A stretch of 64,000 nucleotides of DNA from DATARH01 sp036268075 (lineage in GTDB: Bacteria; Pseudomonadota; Alphaproteobacteria; ATCC43930; CGMCC-115725): positions 7,163-71,162 of the forward strand of contig DATAUV010000132.1 of the NCBI GenBank assembly GCA_036268075.1, written 5' to 3'. This document shows, piece after piece, positions 26,679 through 34,801 of this stretch (positions are counted from its first letter, which is position 1; every line of letters begins with the position of its first letter). The notes beneath the pieces were generated by a model. That model was given only the letters and a program-made list of their open reading frames with translations, searched no databases and was not told the origin of the DNA. Made by a program: the position numbers and the translations under genes.

Positions 26679-26942
26679 CTACTCCACTGCTGCCGCGCGC
26701 GCCCGGTTGAGGGCACGCAGCGTGTCGATGTCGAAAATCGGTGCCGGCATCCCCGCCCCGCCGTCGCGCACGACCGCCATCCCGGGCGGCGGCGCCGCTG
26801 CGATTTCGGCGAGGTCGGCGGGCCTCTTGGGCTTCCACCCGAGCATCGCGGCGATCACCTGCACCATCAGGTGCGCCGGCGGGCTCTCGGCCCAATAGGC
26901 GAAGATTTCCTCCGCCTCGGCCAAAATCATCCCGTCGATCAC
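26679..26942 (-). CDS. Small tail assembly protein (GTA gp10.1-like position)
   Basis: This is an 87-residue acidic-to-neutral protein, with MILAEAEEIFAYWAESPPAH near its N-terminus. Its position between the tail-assembly chaperone gene and the tape measure is that of the second, often frameshift-expressed, chaperone of siphophages. Here it has its own GTG start overlapping the upstream stop (GTGA), so frameshifting is not required. The phage function is inferred from location. Confidence 0.65.
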   Translation of the reverse strand: MIDGMILAEAEEIFAYWAESPPAHLMVQVIAAMLGWKPKRPADLAEIAAAPPPGMAVVRDGGAGMPAPIFDIDTLRALNRARAAAVE

Positions 26943-27316
26943 CCGATAGGAATATCCGCAGCCGGTGGCGAGGGCGCCGTAGATGCCGGCAAGCCGGGCG
27001 CGGCTGTCGCCGCCGGCATGGCTTCCCCCGCGGTGGCGGGCCCGCCGGCTTTGAGGCCCGCGGCCTGGAGGATCGTCGCGACCGCGGCGTTGACCTCGTC
27101 GAGCGAGGCTTCCATTGCCAGCACAGCCTCTAGCGTCAACCCCGCCTCGCCGCGCGACAGCCCGGCATGGACGATCCGCGCCGCCGCCTCGACCAGCTCG
27201 CCGCCGCTCTTGCCCGGCAACCCGCCGACGACATCGAGCACCACGCGCAACTGCCCCAGCGTCAGCGGCCGGATCGCAAACTCGCGCCCCGCCAGGCGCA
27301 CCATGCTCTCGCTCAT
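26939..27316 (-). CDS. Tail assembly chaperone
   Basis: The 125-residue protein has FAIRPLTLGQLRVVLDVVGG near its N-terminus, a pattern shared with phage tail tube/assembly chaperones that bind the tape measure. The C-terminal third is Pro/Ala-rich and probably flexible. It starts with an ATGA overlap with the major tail gene and ends in a GTGA overlap with the next gene. Confidence 0.7.
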   Translation of the reverse strand: MSESMVRLAGREFAIRPLTLGQLRVVLDVVGGLPGKSGGELVEAAARIVHAGLSRGEAGLTLEAVLAMEASLDEVNAAVATILQAAGLKAGGPATAGEAMPAATAAPGLPASTAPSPPAADIPIG

Positions 27317-28077
27317 TCGTTGGTGCTCAACGTGCCGATCGTGCCGGCGGCATCGGCGAACGCGCTGAAATCGAATTCCTGAATCTCGTAATCGTCGATT
27401 TTGGTCGGCAATGACAGCTTGGTAGCCGTGCAGGCATTGAGCACCAGCGACAGCCCGGCAGGCACGTTCTGCGTGGTCTTGACCGTATAGAACGTCGCCT
27501 TGAACGTCGGCGTGTAGCCCATGAACTGGTTGGTCAGCACCAGCTTCTTGCCGCCCGTCGCGCCATAGAGATAGCTGATCGACACCCCCGCCCCGGCATC
27601 GGCCGCGGCAAAGGTGTAGATACCGGTCGCGAGGTTGACCGAGTACTGCCCCGCCGCGCTCGGCGTCGTCACCCGGGTAAGCCGCCCGCCGGCGTTGCCG
27701 CCGTTGGCGTAATACACACCGAGATCGTCGGAATAGGTCGAGGCGTTGGCGACCGTGACCGTAAACGGCGTCGTACCCGGCACCGCGCCGGCCTCGTTTT
27801 CCGACACCGTCACCTGGCCGCTCACCGGCGTCTGGCCAAAGAACAGGTCGCCGTAGATCGCGCCGAAGATGCGGGCAAACTTGGCCTTGCCGGTGATCTT
27901 GCCCTGCCCCCGCGCGATATCGAGCGGAAACTGGTACTGCCCCCACAATTCCTTGGTCTGCCAGTCCCAGTCGATCTCGACATCCTGCAGGATCGCGAAC
28001 TGGTCGGGGCCGATGCCCGAGCCGGTCGCGTCGGTGCGGTTGCCCCACAGCGCGCCGGCGCCGAAAGCGAGTTGCAT
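27313..28077 (-). CDS. Major tail tube protein
   Basis: This 254-residue protein is a beta-rich tube subunit. Features are FGAGALWGNRTDATGSGI near the N-terminus and GKITGKAKFARIFGAIYGDL, then a long Gly/Thr-rich central part. It sits between connector genes and the tail chaperones, as expected for the tube protein. A second domain (about residues 85-180, with SGQVTVSENEAGAVPGTTPF) looks Ig-like, a common decoration of siphovirus tube proteins; the fold is inferred. Confidence 0.75.
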   Translation of the reverse strand: MQLAFGAGALWGNRTDATGSGIGPDQFAILQDVEIDWDWQTKELWGQYQFPLDIARGQGKITGKAKFARIFGAIYGDLFFGQTPVSGQVTVSENEAGAVPGTTPFTVTVANASTYSDDLGVYYANGGNAGGRLTRVTTPSAAGQYSVNLATGIYTFAAADAGAGVSISYLYGATGGKKLVLTNQFMGYTPTFKATFYTVKTTQNVPAGLSLVLNACTATKLSLPTKIDDYEIQEFDFSAFADAAGTIGTLSTNE

Positions 28078-28078
28078 G

Positions 28079-28252
28079 TTACACCTCTTCCTTCAAGCGC
28101 CGCTTCAGCTCTTCCTTGGCGGCGAATGCGTGGTTCCAGATCTCGGTGACGCGCGCCGCCACCGACCCGGGGAAATGGTCGTCCCACCAGCGCTCGACGA
28201 TCGCGTCGAGCGGGTGCGGCGTCGGCCCGGGAGGCGCTGGGGTCTCGTCCAT
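28079..28252 (-). CDS. Small prophage protein of unknown function
   Basis: This is a 57-residue protein with an N-terminal Pro-rich part and a helical, charged C-terminus (HAFAAKEELKRRLKEEV). AAGGAG lies six bases before the ATG, an excellent site. It sits between the tail terminator and the tail tube gene. I do not recognise the family; position suggests a tail assembly or head-tail factor. Confidence 0.65.
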   Translation of the reverse strand: MDETPAPPGPTPHPLDAIVERWWDDHFPGSVAARVTEIWNHAFAAKEELKRRLKEEV

Positions 28253-28263
28253 CACTTGCTCCT

Positions 28264-28698
28264 TCAGGTGCAGAGGATCTCGACCGGCACGATCGCGACC
28301 GCCTGGTCGCCGAGCACGCCTTCGTCGGTGGCGATCTTGCCGGCGATGTAGGCGTGCTGGACCGTCGCCGGCAGGCCGAGGTTCTGGACCCCGGTCACCG
28401 CATCCGGCCGCAACGCCGCCTCCACCGCGTCGATCAGCGGGTTCAGCATGGTCGCCGGCGCCAGATACGGGTCGCCCGAATACACGTAGACATAAAGGTC
28501 GACCGACAGCGTCCACACAATCGGCGCTCCAAGCGCCTGCACGGCGGCGCTCTCGGATTTCTGGCTCACGAAAAGCGCCGGCTGCTCCGCCGGCGCGACA
28601 TCGCTCCAATGCCTGAGCCGCCGCCCGACCGTCACAAAATCATCCGCCGCCGCGACGAGCCCGAACAGCGCCGCGTAGACCGGCTCACGCCCGATCAC
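28264..28698 (-). CDS. Tail terminator/completion protein (DUF3168-like)
   Basis: The 144-residue protein begins EPVYAALFGLVAA and contains LRHWSDVAPAEQPALFV, a pattern typical of phage tail terminator (gpU-like) proteins that cap the tube. It lies between the HK97 gp10-like gene and the tail tube, the canonical place. The GTG start overlaps the upstream stop (GTGA). Confidence 0.75.
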   Translation of the reverse strand: MIGREPVYAALFGLVAAADDFVTVGRRLRHWSDVAPAEQPALFVSQKSESAAVQALGAPIVWTLSVDLYVYVYSGDPYLAPATMLNPLIDAVEAALRPDAVTGVQNLGLPATVQHAYIAGKIATDEGVLGDQAVAIVPVEILCT

Positions 28699-29171
28699 GC
28701 CGACACCGCCCGGCTCGCCGCATCCGCCATCGCGGCGCGGATTTGAGGCTCCATCTCGGTCAGCGCCGAGCGCAGGAACGACCGCTCCGGCATCCGCACC
28801 GGCGGCATCTCCACCCGGCGGGCGAACCGCTCGCCCCCCTGCCACGGGAACGCCAGCGCCCGCGCACTCTTCGGCAAAATCTGATGCGCCGGGATCACCC
28901 CGCCATATTCATGGATAGCCGCATACGGCACATCGCTGCCCAGGGTCGTGCTCACCGCACCGCCGTTCTGCTCCACCGCCACATCGATGCTCGCCGCGAG
29001 CCGTCCACTCCGCTGCTGCAACACCCCGCCCGACAGATTCCGCTCGACCGCCGCCCGCAGCTCGTCCCCAAGCCGCGACGCCTCCTGCGCCAGCGCCGAT
29101 GCGAGCCGCCCCGGCATCGTCTCGAGCCGCGCCGCGAGCGCGTCCGCGCCCACCAAGCTCGCGGTAATCAC
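28695..29171 (-). CDS. HK97 gp10-like head-tail joining protein
   Basis: This 158-residue protein shows the family signature RSGRLAASIDV and PYAAIHEYGGVIPAH, followed by SFLRSALTEMEPQI. HK97 gp10-type proteins act at the head-tail interface. The start is a GTG overlapping the upstream connector stop by four bases, and the end overlaps the tail terminator start. Confidence 0.82.
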   Translation of the reverse strand: MITASLVGADALAARLETMPGRLASALAQEASRLGDELRAAVERNLSGGVLQQRSGRLAASIDVAVEQNGGAVSTTLGSDVPYAAIHEYGGVIPAHQILPKSARALAFPWQGGERFARRVEMPPVRMPERSFLRSALTEMEPQIRAAMADAASRAVSA

Positions 29172-29806
29172 TGCACGGCCGCCGAGATCGCGGGATCGAT
29201 GGCGGTACCGGCGAGCTGCCGCACAAACCCCGACACCGGCGCGACCGCCCGGTATTGCGACAGGATCGTCCTGATGTCGTCGCTCATGTCCTTCTGCGAA
29301 TAAGTGACGGTCTCGCCGCTCCCCAGCGCCTTGGACACCTCGCCGGTGCGGGTCCGCTCGCGGTACCGCTGGCACACCAGCTCGACACAGGCCTGCGCCA
29401 GCTCGGGAGGCGTCGTCGCATAGCCCGCCGTATAGGTGACGGAGACGTTCTGCGCCCGCCGCGTGAACACGTACCCGCGCAGCACCAGCTCGGTCGGCGA
29501 AAACAGGTACCCGGCGGCAAAGCCGCTGCCCTCCGGCGCCGGCGGGATCTCGATCCCGTCGATCGACAGCGACAGCACCGCGCAGACCGGGATATTGGCA
29601 AAGCTGAGCCGCTGCCCACCCCCGCCATCCCTCACCTCGACCCAATCCGCCGTCGCGACCGGCCGGCCGATCCATCTCTGGATAAACCCGCTCGCCGCCG
29701 TCACCAGGCCCGTCAGCAGCGCGTCGTCGGTCGACGGAAACGGGTTCTGCCCGGTCTGCAGCCACGCCTTGACGTCGTCGAGCGTCGTCAGATCGCCAAA
29801 CGCCAT
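29168..29806 (-). CDS. Head-tail connector (phiE125 gp8/GTA gp6-like)
   Basis: The 212-residue protein opens with LTTLDDVKAWLQTGQNPFPS and TGLVTAASGFIQRWIGRP, the typical start of phage connector adaptors of this family. In the middle VSVTYTAGYATTPPELAQAC is equally typical. The ATG at 29806 has GGTGAGG just upstream and is preferred to an upstream in-frame ATG (29836). The protein should bind the portal underside. Confidence 0.83.
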   Translation of the reverse strand: MAFGDLTTLDDVKAWLQTGQNPFPSTDDALLTGLVTAASGFIQRWIGRPVATADWVEVRDGGGGQRLSFANIPVCAVLSLSIDGIEIPPAPEGSGFAAGYLFSPTELVLRGYVFTRRAQNVSVTYTAGYATTPPELAQACVELVCQRYRERTRTGEVSKALGSGETVTYSQKDMSDDIRTILSQYRAVAPVSGFVRQLAGTAIDPAISAAVQ

Positions 29807-29847
29807 CCCCTCACCCCGCTTTTCCGCCGAAGGCATTCTTCAAAGGC

Positions 29848-29916
29848 TTCACCACAGAGATCACAGAGGTCACAGAGATGATTTTCCTCCGTGCCCTCCG
29901 TGTCCTCGGTGGTGAA
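29848..29916. repeat. Dispersed intergenic palindrome (CACCAC/GTGGTG family)
   Basis: TTCACCACAGAG at the left and CTCGGTGGTGAA at the right are imperfect inverted arms. They enclose short CACAGAG and CTCCGTG iterations. The same sequence family occurs at 53307-53399 and 57726-57990. Its presence between the capsid and connector genes means a chromosomal-type repeat has entered the phage structural operon. Confidence 0.6.
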
Positions 29917-29924
29917 ATACCTGA

Positions 29925-31415
29925 TCAGCCGTTGCCGATATTGGTGATGACGCCCATCGCGAACGGCGCGTACACCGCCAGCACCTCTTCGGCATAGACG
30001 CCGACCTGGCGCTGCCGCGTCACCACTGGCCAGTCGATCTGGTAGTAATCCTGCCGCGTCTTGACCTCGGCGACGTTCGGCACTTCGCTCGACTGGTACT
30101 GGATCGGCAAATTCTCCGCCCAGCCGACGATCGTGCCCGGCGGAACCCGCGGATGGATGCGGATCGGGATGCGCAACCCGCCGTTCAGCGCGAACGGGTT
30201 GAAGTAGAACGACACCGCGCCCGCCGCGGCGAGGTCGTAGGCATTGCCGTCCGCGCTCACCTCATACCGCAACAGCGGCGCCGAGGCGTTCGACAGCACC
30301 TTGTCGGTGATGTTCTTCAGCTCCTGCACGTTGACGTACAGCACCGTCGGGCTCAGCTCGAAATTGTTCCACATCGTCTGGAACATCGTGTCGATCTCGA
30401 CGACCGAGCCGCGCCCCGACGCGGTCAGCGGGGTGCCGGTGCCGGCGGTGCCGGTGGGCTGCGTCGCGACATAGGCGTTGGATCCGGATTTGAACGCGCT
30501 CGTCAGCAGCCCGTCATAGGCATAGCTCGGGTTCGCGGAATTATCCGCGCTGACCGCCGACTGAACCTGGTGCCCGCTCGCGAGCGGCGCCGAGAAGCTG
30601 GCGCTGTCGATCGTCGTGATCGCCTGCAGCGTCTCACTGCCGGTCGCCGTCCCGACATACCACGCATACGCCACCGCGCCCTGCAACGCGGCGACGGTGC
30701 AGAACAGCGTCTGCCCCGACGTCACCACCTGGCTCGCCTCGGCGCTGATATTCGACGACCCGCCCGCAAGCGTGTAGGAGTGACCGTCCGCCCCGGTAAT
30801 CGGCTTCGTCGTGGCGATGCCGGCGGCGAGCCCCGAATTCTGATACCCTTCGAGCGTCAGCCCGACCACCTTTACATAATAGGTGGTCGCCGGCAGCGTC
30901 CCGCCCGACCCCGAAGCCGACAGCGTCGGCGTCGCCGGCGTGCCGAGCTGCAACGAGGCATTTCCCGCGAGGATCGCCATCTCCTCCTTCAGCATCATCT
31001 TTTGCAGCAGGCGAAACGTCATCCGCGACTGGATGTCCTCGAAGAACCGGCCGGCGCTGATCGCCTCGTAAGTCGCCGCGTCCTCCTCGCCGATCGTCAC
31101 ATAGGTCGCCGACTTGGTCGCGGTCGTGTACGACATCTGGGCCGAGCGCTGCCCTTCCGGCACCCACCCCATCGCGTCGTAGCCCGAGCCCACCAGGGCC
31201 GTCACCTGACGCCAGTTGGTGGCGGTGCCGGTCCCGCCGCCAACCCGCGGCACGACGTTCCGGATCGGCGTGACGAACGGATATAGATTCTTCGCCGGCG
31301 CCTGCAAATCGAACGCGACCAGCCCGGTCCCGGTCGAGATCGTCTTGGCGATCCGGTCATCGGGCGAGCGCAACGCCCCCTTGACCAGATCGAGCGTGTC
31401 CTGTGTCGGATTCAT
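29925..31415 (-). CDS. Major capsid protein (HK97 fold) with inserted domain
   Basis: This 496-residue protein is the likely shell subunit. The N-terminal helix (TLDLVKGALRSPDD), the middle LLQKMMLKEEMAILAGNA and the C-terminal IPIRIHPRVPPGTIVGWAE resemble HK97-type capsids of the GTA-like group. Residues about 158-285 are a Thr/Ser/Gly-rich beta insertion (ATTYYVKVVGLTLEGYQNS) that looks like a fibronectin III or Ig-like domain and makes the protein longer than the usual 320-400 residues. The ATG at 31415 has GGGGAG six bases upstream. Confidence 0.82.
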   Translation of the reverse strand: MNPTQDTLDLVKGALRSPDDRIAKTISTGTGLVAFDLQAPAKNLYPFVTPIRNVVPRVGGGTGTATNWRQVTALVGSGYDAMGWVPEGQRSAQMSYTTATKSATYVTIGEEDAATYEAISAGRFFEDIQSRMTFRLLQKMMLKEEMAILAGNASLQLGTPATPTLSASGSGGTLPATTYYVKVVGLTLEGYQNSGLAAGIATTKPITGADGHSYTLAGGSSNISAEASQVVTSGQTLFCTVAALQGAVAYAWYVGTATGSETLQAITTIDSASFSAPLASGHQVQSAVSADNSANPSYAYDGLLTSAFKSGSNAYVATQPTGTAGTGTPLTASGRGSVVEIDTMFQTMWNNFELSPTVLYVNVQELKNITDKVLSNASAPLLRYEVSADGNAYDLAAAGAVSFYFNPFALNGGLRIPIRIHPRVPPGTIVGWAENLPIQYQSSEVPNVAEVKTRQDYYQIDWPVVTRQRQVGVYAEEVLAVYAPFAMGVITNIGNG

Positions 31416-31442
31416 GGAAAACTCCCCGTGGGAGGTGGCAAC

Positions 31443-31465
31443 AAAAAACCCGCCGGAAAGGCGGG
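31443..31465 (-). terminator. Intrinsic terminator between protease and capsid genes
   Basis: On the minus strand CCCGCC-TTTCC-GGCGGG is followed by six T, a textbook rho-independent terminator. It lies 126 bases after the protease gene and 28 bases before the capsid start. It would reduce read-through into the head and tail genes, so either the capsid has its own promoter or antitermination applies. Confidence 0.75.
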
Positions 31466-31493
31466 CCATGCGTCAGTCACTGTCATCTGTTAC

Positions 31494-31576
31494 CGTCATC
31501 CCGGCGAAGGCCGGGACCCACCTTTCATCCACTCGCGCATCGGAAGGGTGGATACCGGCCTTCGCCGGTACGACGG
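31494..31576. repeat. Dispersed palindrome (CCGGCGAAGGCCGG family)
   Basis: Inverted arms CCGGCGAAGGCCGG at the left and CCGGCCTTCGCCGG at the right enclose about 45 bases, in the gap after the protease gene. A second copy at 55845-55922 has the same arms. Such elements are common in intergenic spaces of GC-rich alphaproteobacteria. Confidence 0.7.
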
Positions 31577-31590
31577 ACGAGGGATGCGGG

Positions 31591-32706
31591 CTACCCCCGC
31601 ACCATCCCAGCCGGCCGGATCGGGTTGGCGTGCGCCGCCTTGATCAGCGCCAGCGTGCGTTCCTCGTCGCTCATCCGCGACAGCGCGGTGACGACATCCT
31701 CGCCATACCCGCCGCCATCGGCCCGCTTGGTGATCCCGGCATACCCGCGCGCCGCAGTCTGCGGCGGCATCGGAGTAGCGGCAATGTCGTCGACCCGCTT
31801 CGCCAGCGCGTCTAGCCGCGGCACGATCTCACCGGCGAGCGCCTTCATCAGCTCGCCGATAACGTCGCCGAGCTCCGCGAGCCCGCCGGTGCCCTTGCGC
31901 AGCGTCTCCGCCACCGACGCCTTCCCGCCGATGGTGACCGCCGGCGGCCCCGCCGGATCGATCTCTTCCTGCCACGCCGCGACGATGCGCGCCTTGATGT
32001 GGGCGAGCTGCGCCTCGGTATACCGGTCCGCGTTGTCGGGCTGGTGGATATAGGCCCAGGCAGCCCGGACATGGTCTTCGCTGTCGAGCGGGTAGCGTTT
32101 CTCGCCGTCGGGCCGGTAGCCCGGGTCGGCGAACGCGCCGCCTTCGTCCTCCCCGCCCCCGCCGCGCTTTTCGACGCACCGCATCGCCTCCACCTTCACC
32201 AGGTGACGGTGCGCGGCGACGCCGCAATGCCATATCTGCACGGGCGGGTTCGCCGCCGCGGCCGCATCGGCCATGTGTTGCCCTCCTTCGGCTTTCCAGC
32301 AATCGAACACCGCCTCGGGGTTGGCCGGGCGGTCGACCAGGCTGATCTCGGTCAGTGTCAGCCCGGTGATGACAGAGCGGTCGGCCGGGTCACGTTCCGT
32401 CACCCGCCCACCGATCGAATATCCCTTGTAGACGCCGCTCGTGACTTTTTGCCAGGCGCGCGGGTCGACGATGCGGGCGCCGACGTAAAGCCCGTGATCG
32501 TCCACCGCGGCCTCCTCGGCGACGCCGACCGCCGATAGCTGGTGCATCTCGCGGATATTCGCGAACTTCATGTAATCCGCGAGCGCCGCCCCCAGCGCGT
32601 CCCGCGTGATCGTCTCCCCCTGGTCGTCCTCGGCCTCGGTCGAGGCATAACCCCAAACCATCTGCTGTGCCGCATCGACCTTCGCGAGCGGAGCGTAAAA
32701 GCGCAT
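31591..32706 (-). CDS. Prohead protease with C-terminal scaffold-like extension
   Basis: This 371-residue protein has an N-terminal serine-protease-like domain of the caudovirus prohead type (VWGYASTEAEDDQGETI, REMHQLSAVGVAEE with the candidate His, and LTEISLVDRPANPEAVF). The remaining part includes a domain with RYPLDSEDHVRAAWAYIHQ as in phage/plasmid DUF6582-type domains and a coiled, Ala/Asp-rich C-terminus (LAGEIVPRLDALAKRVDDI) that could serve as scaffold. ATG 32706 is preferred to GTG 32715. It lies upstream of the capsid gene, with a terminator between. Confidence 0.8.
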   Translation of the reverse strand: MRFYAPLAKVDAAQQMVWGYASTEAEDDQGETITRDALGAALADYMKFANIREMHQLSAVGVAEEAAVDDHGLYVGARIVDPRAWQKVTSGVYKGYSIGGRVTERDPADRSVITGLTLTEISLVDRPANPEAVFDCWKAEGGQHMADAAAAANPPVQIWHCGVAAHRHLVKVEAMRCVEKRGGGGEDEGGAFADPGYRPDGEKRYPLDSEDHVRAAWAYIHQPDNADRYTEAQLAHIKARIVAAWQEEIDPAGPPAVTIGGKASVAETLRKGTGGLAELGDVIGELMKALAGEIVPRLDALAKRVDDIAATPMPPQTAARGYAGITKRADGGGYGEDVVTALSRMSDEERTLALIKAAHANPIRPAGMVRG

Positions 32707-32748
32707 GCGGATCACCGTGTTGTTTAAAGCGGAACCGTTCTTGGTGGT

Positions 32749-32919
32749 CTAGATCAGACGCTTGCCTCGGCTCGTCGCTGCTTTCTTCCCGATGACTCTC
32801 AGGAGCCGCTTCTTCTCGTCTTCGGCGTCGATGCTCCTGAGCAATGCATCTATTTCGTTTAGGCGGTCACCTGACTCCAATGCCGCCTCGACGATCTTCG
32901 ATGCGTCTGATTTGGTCAT
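32749..32919 (-). CDS. Small helical prophage protein, unknown
   Basis: The 56-residue frame (MTKSDASKIVEAALESGDRL at its start) is charged and predicted helical, ending in a basic tail KKAATSRGKRLI. It lies between the protease and the 129-residue unknown gene in the phage direction, with lower GC content than the structural genes. A longer version from 32940 is possible. Function is unknown; these positions in prophages often hold cargo genes. Confidence 0.45.
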   Translation of the reverse strand: MTKSDASKIVEAALESGDRLNEIDALLRSIDAEDEKKRLLRVIGKKAATSRGKRLI

Positions 32920-32967
32920 TGGGTGGGTCGGCGCCTCCAACGCCCGGACGAACCGCGCCGGCGCCTA

Positions 32968-33357
32968 TCAGATCGGGTTCGCGATGATATGCTCCCAGAG
33001 GAACTCGTGTGCTCGCCATTCGTCCGGCGTGTACCTCGCCGTCTTCCAATCTGGACGGCGCCCCTTACGGACTAGCTTCATCCGCTCCTGATATCTGCGG
33101 TCCAAGCCCACAAGGATACTGTGGATCTCCAGCGGAAGCGGAGCGGCACAATCGATCTTCGTATGCACATTCCCGAATTTTTCGCCGGTTCCTCGATCGA
33201 ACCGCGCGTTCTCTTGGGTATGTATCCGTCTCGCGTGGATTGCCGCCTCATCCAACCCAATCACGAGACAAGTCAAGCTCGCGTTGCTCACGGAATTCCG
33301 AGCATGAAAGATGTCCCCGACGGCGAGTTTGCGAAGAGCGATTTCTTTGTCACGCAC
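32968..33357 (-). CDS. Unknown prophage protein (possible cargo)
   Basis: This 129-residue protein has the segments VGDIFHARNSVSNASLTCLV and DWKTARYTPDEWRAHEFLWE. I do not recognise a family. The base composition is visibly less GC-rich than the flanking portal and protease genes, and the position between portal and protease is not used by a conserved structural gene, so it looks like cargo inserted into the head operon. The GTG start has only a weak AGGA nearby. Confidence 0.55.
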   Translation of the reverse strand: MRDKEIALRKLAVGDIFHARNSVSNASLTCLVIGLDEAAIHARRIHTQENARFDRGTGEKFGNVHTKIDCAAPLPLEIHSILVGLDRRYQERMKLVRKGRRPDWKTARYTPDEWRAHEFLWEHIIANPI

Positions 33358-33433
33358 GGCGCGGGGTCCTATTTTGCATCGCGATCAAAGTCTTCCAGGG
33401 CTCTCGTTTGCGGCCCGGCCGGTAGATTGCCGA

Positions 33434-34801
33434 TTAGTCTGGATCGTATTTGCGGAGGTGTGCCCCGGCGGTCTTGGCAGTGCCCTCCAGCGGCACCGCC
33501 CCCTGCGTCCCATACACCATCGGCCGATCGCCGCCGGGCACCGGGTCGAGGCCCAACAAATCCCGCGCCTCGTTGATCGCGTAGATACCGCTGCGCACAT
33601 AGGTGTCGATGACCTTGGCCTCTTGCGCCGGGTCGGCCAGGCGTCCCTCGACCCACACGAATTCGAGCTCCGCCTCGCCGAGCCGGTCCTGGATCACGTG
33701 GTCGGCGAGCCGCTTCACCCACCCCATCAGCGGCGCCATGCCCTCGTCGAGCGCGGCCTGCTGGCTCGTCTCCGCGGTGGCGCGGTTCACCTGCTTGGTA
33801 AACGCGGTCGGCGGCAGCGAAAATGCGTAGCAGACGATCCGCGCCAGCCACTCGTCAAACTCGTCCTTGTACGGCGCCTCGGTAAAGGCCTGGTATTTCG
33901 ACCCGCCCGGCGCCCATACCAGCCGCGTGCGGGATGCCGTGTTGCCCGCGAGCACGCTGTCGAACCATTCCTGAAACTGCCGGATCTGGTCCACATTCCA
34001 CCCGTCCGGCGCGCTCAACAGCCCCGGCGGCACATTGCCCTCGGTGAAATGCTGGAGCTGCATCACCTGGCGGCGCAGCGCGATGTTGACGGTCATGATG
34101 ATCTGCTCGACCGGCCCGAACCCATAGGCCTTGTGCGGCCGCGGGTTGCGCGGGAGGTACAGAAGGTCGTCGCCGGTCAACAATTTCCATGGTCGCCCAT
34201 GGATCACCTGTTCGAACGCCGGCGCCGGCGCCCGCGGTCGCCGCCCGGTGTCGTCGACCAGCAATTTGATCGTCGCCCCGTCCACCGGATCGAGCCCGAT
34301 CAGCTCGCCGGCCCGGTTGCGCCGCATCTCCAGCGCCGGCGCGTCGAGCACCAGCACATCCTCGAGCAATTCGCGCAGCCAGGTCGCGAACGGCCGCTCC
34401 CCGTCCGGCCGCCGCCAGAACGCCGCCACCTTCGCCACCCGCGCCGGATCGACCCGGGCGCCCTTCACCCCCTTGATCGTCCATTCGAGCTTTTCGATCT
34501 GGTCCTTGCGCGTCTCGATCGCGAGCCGGGTGATGTCGTGCCCGTCGGCGAGCGCCCGCAACTCCGCGAACGACACCGGCTCGTAGGCACGCGGCGTATA
34601 GATCGTGTTGACGCCGACCGGGAAATCCCACGCCCGCAGCGCCTCCGCTTCGAGCGGCGCCAGCGGGTAGCCGGGCGAAAAGATCCCGAGATTCGGCTGG
34701 AACACATCCGCGAATTGCGCCTCCAGCCCCTGCTGGCCCCAGCTATAGGACGGGGTGAGGCCACGGGTCAGGGACGTGCGCTTACCGCCTTGAGGGGGCA
34801 T
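33434..34801 (-). CDS. Phage portal protein (HK97 type)
   Basis: The 455-residue protein forms the dodecameric DNA channel at one capsid vertex. Recognisable parts are GVNTIYTPRAYEPVSFAELR, GDDLLYLPRNPRPHKAYGFG and the C-terminal QVNRATAETSQQAALDEG motif, all shared with HK97/GTA-type portals. The ATG at 34801 overlaps the stop of the spike-like gene (TGATG) and a GGAG site lies close upstream. The gene is intact. Confidence 0.88.
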   Translation of the reverse strand: MPPQGGKRTSLTRGLTPSYSWGQQGLEAQFADVFQPNLGIFSPGYPLAPLEAEALRAWDFPVGVNTIYTPRAYEPVSFAELRALADGHDITRLAIETRKDQIEKLEWTIKGVKGARVDPARVAKVAAFWRRPDGERPFATWLRELLEDVLVLDAPALEMRRNRAGELIGLDPVDGATIKLLVDDTGRRPRAPAPAFEQVIHGRPWKLLTGDDLLYLPRNPRPHKAYGFGPVEQIIMTVNIALRRQVMQLQHFTEGNVPPGLLSAPDGWNVDQIRQFQEWFDSVLAGNTASRTRLVWAPGGSKYQAFTEAPYKDEFDEWLARIVCYAFSLPPTAFTKQVNRATAETSQQAALDEGMAPLMGWVKRLADHVIQDRLGEAELEFVWVEGRLADPAQEAKVIDTYVRSGIYAINEARDLLGLDPVPGGDRPMVYGTQGAVPLEGTAKTAGAHLRKYDPD

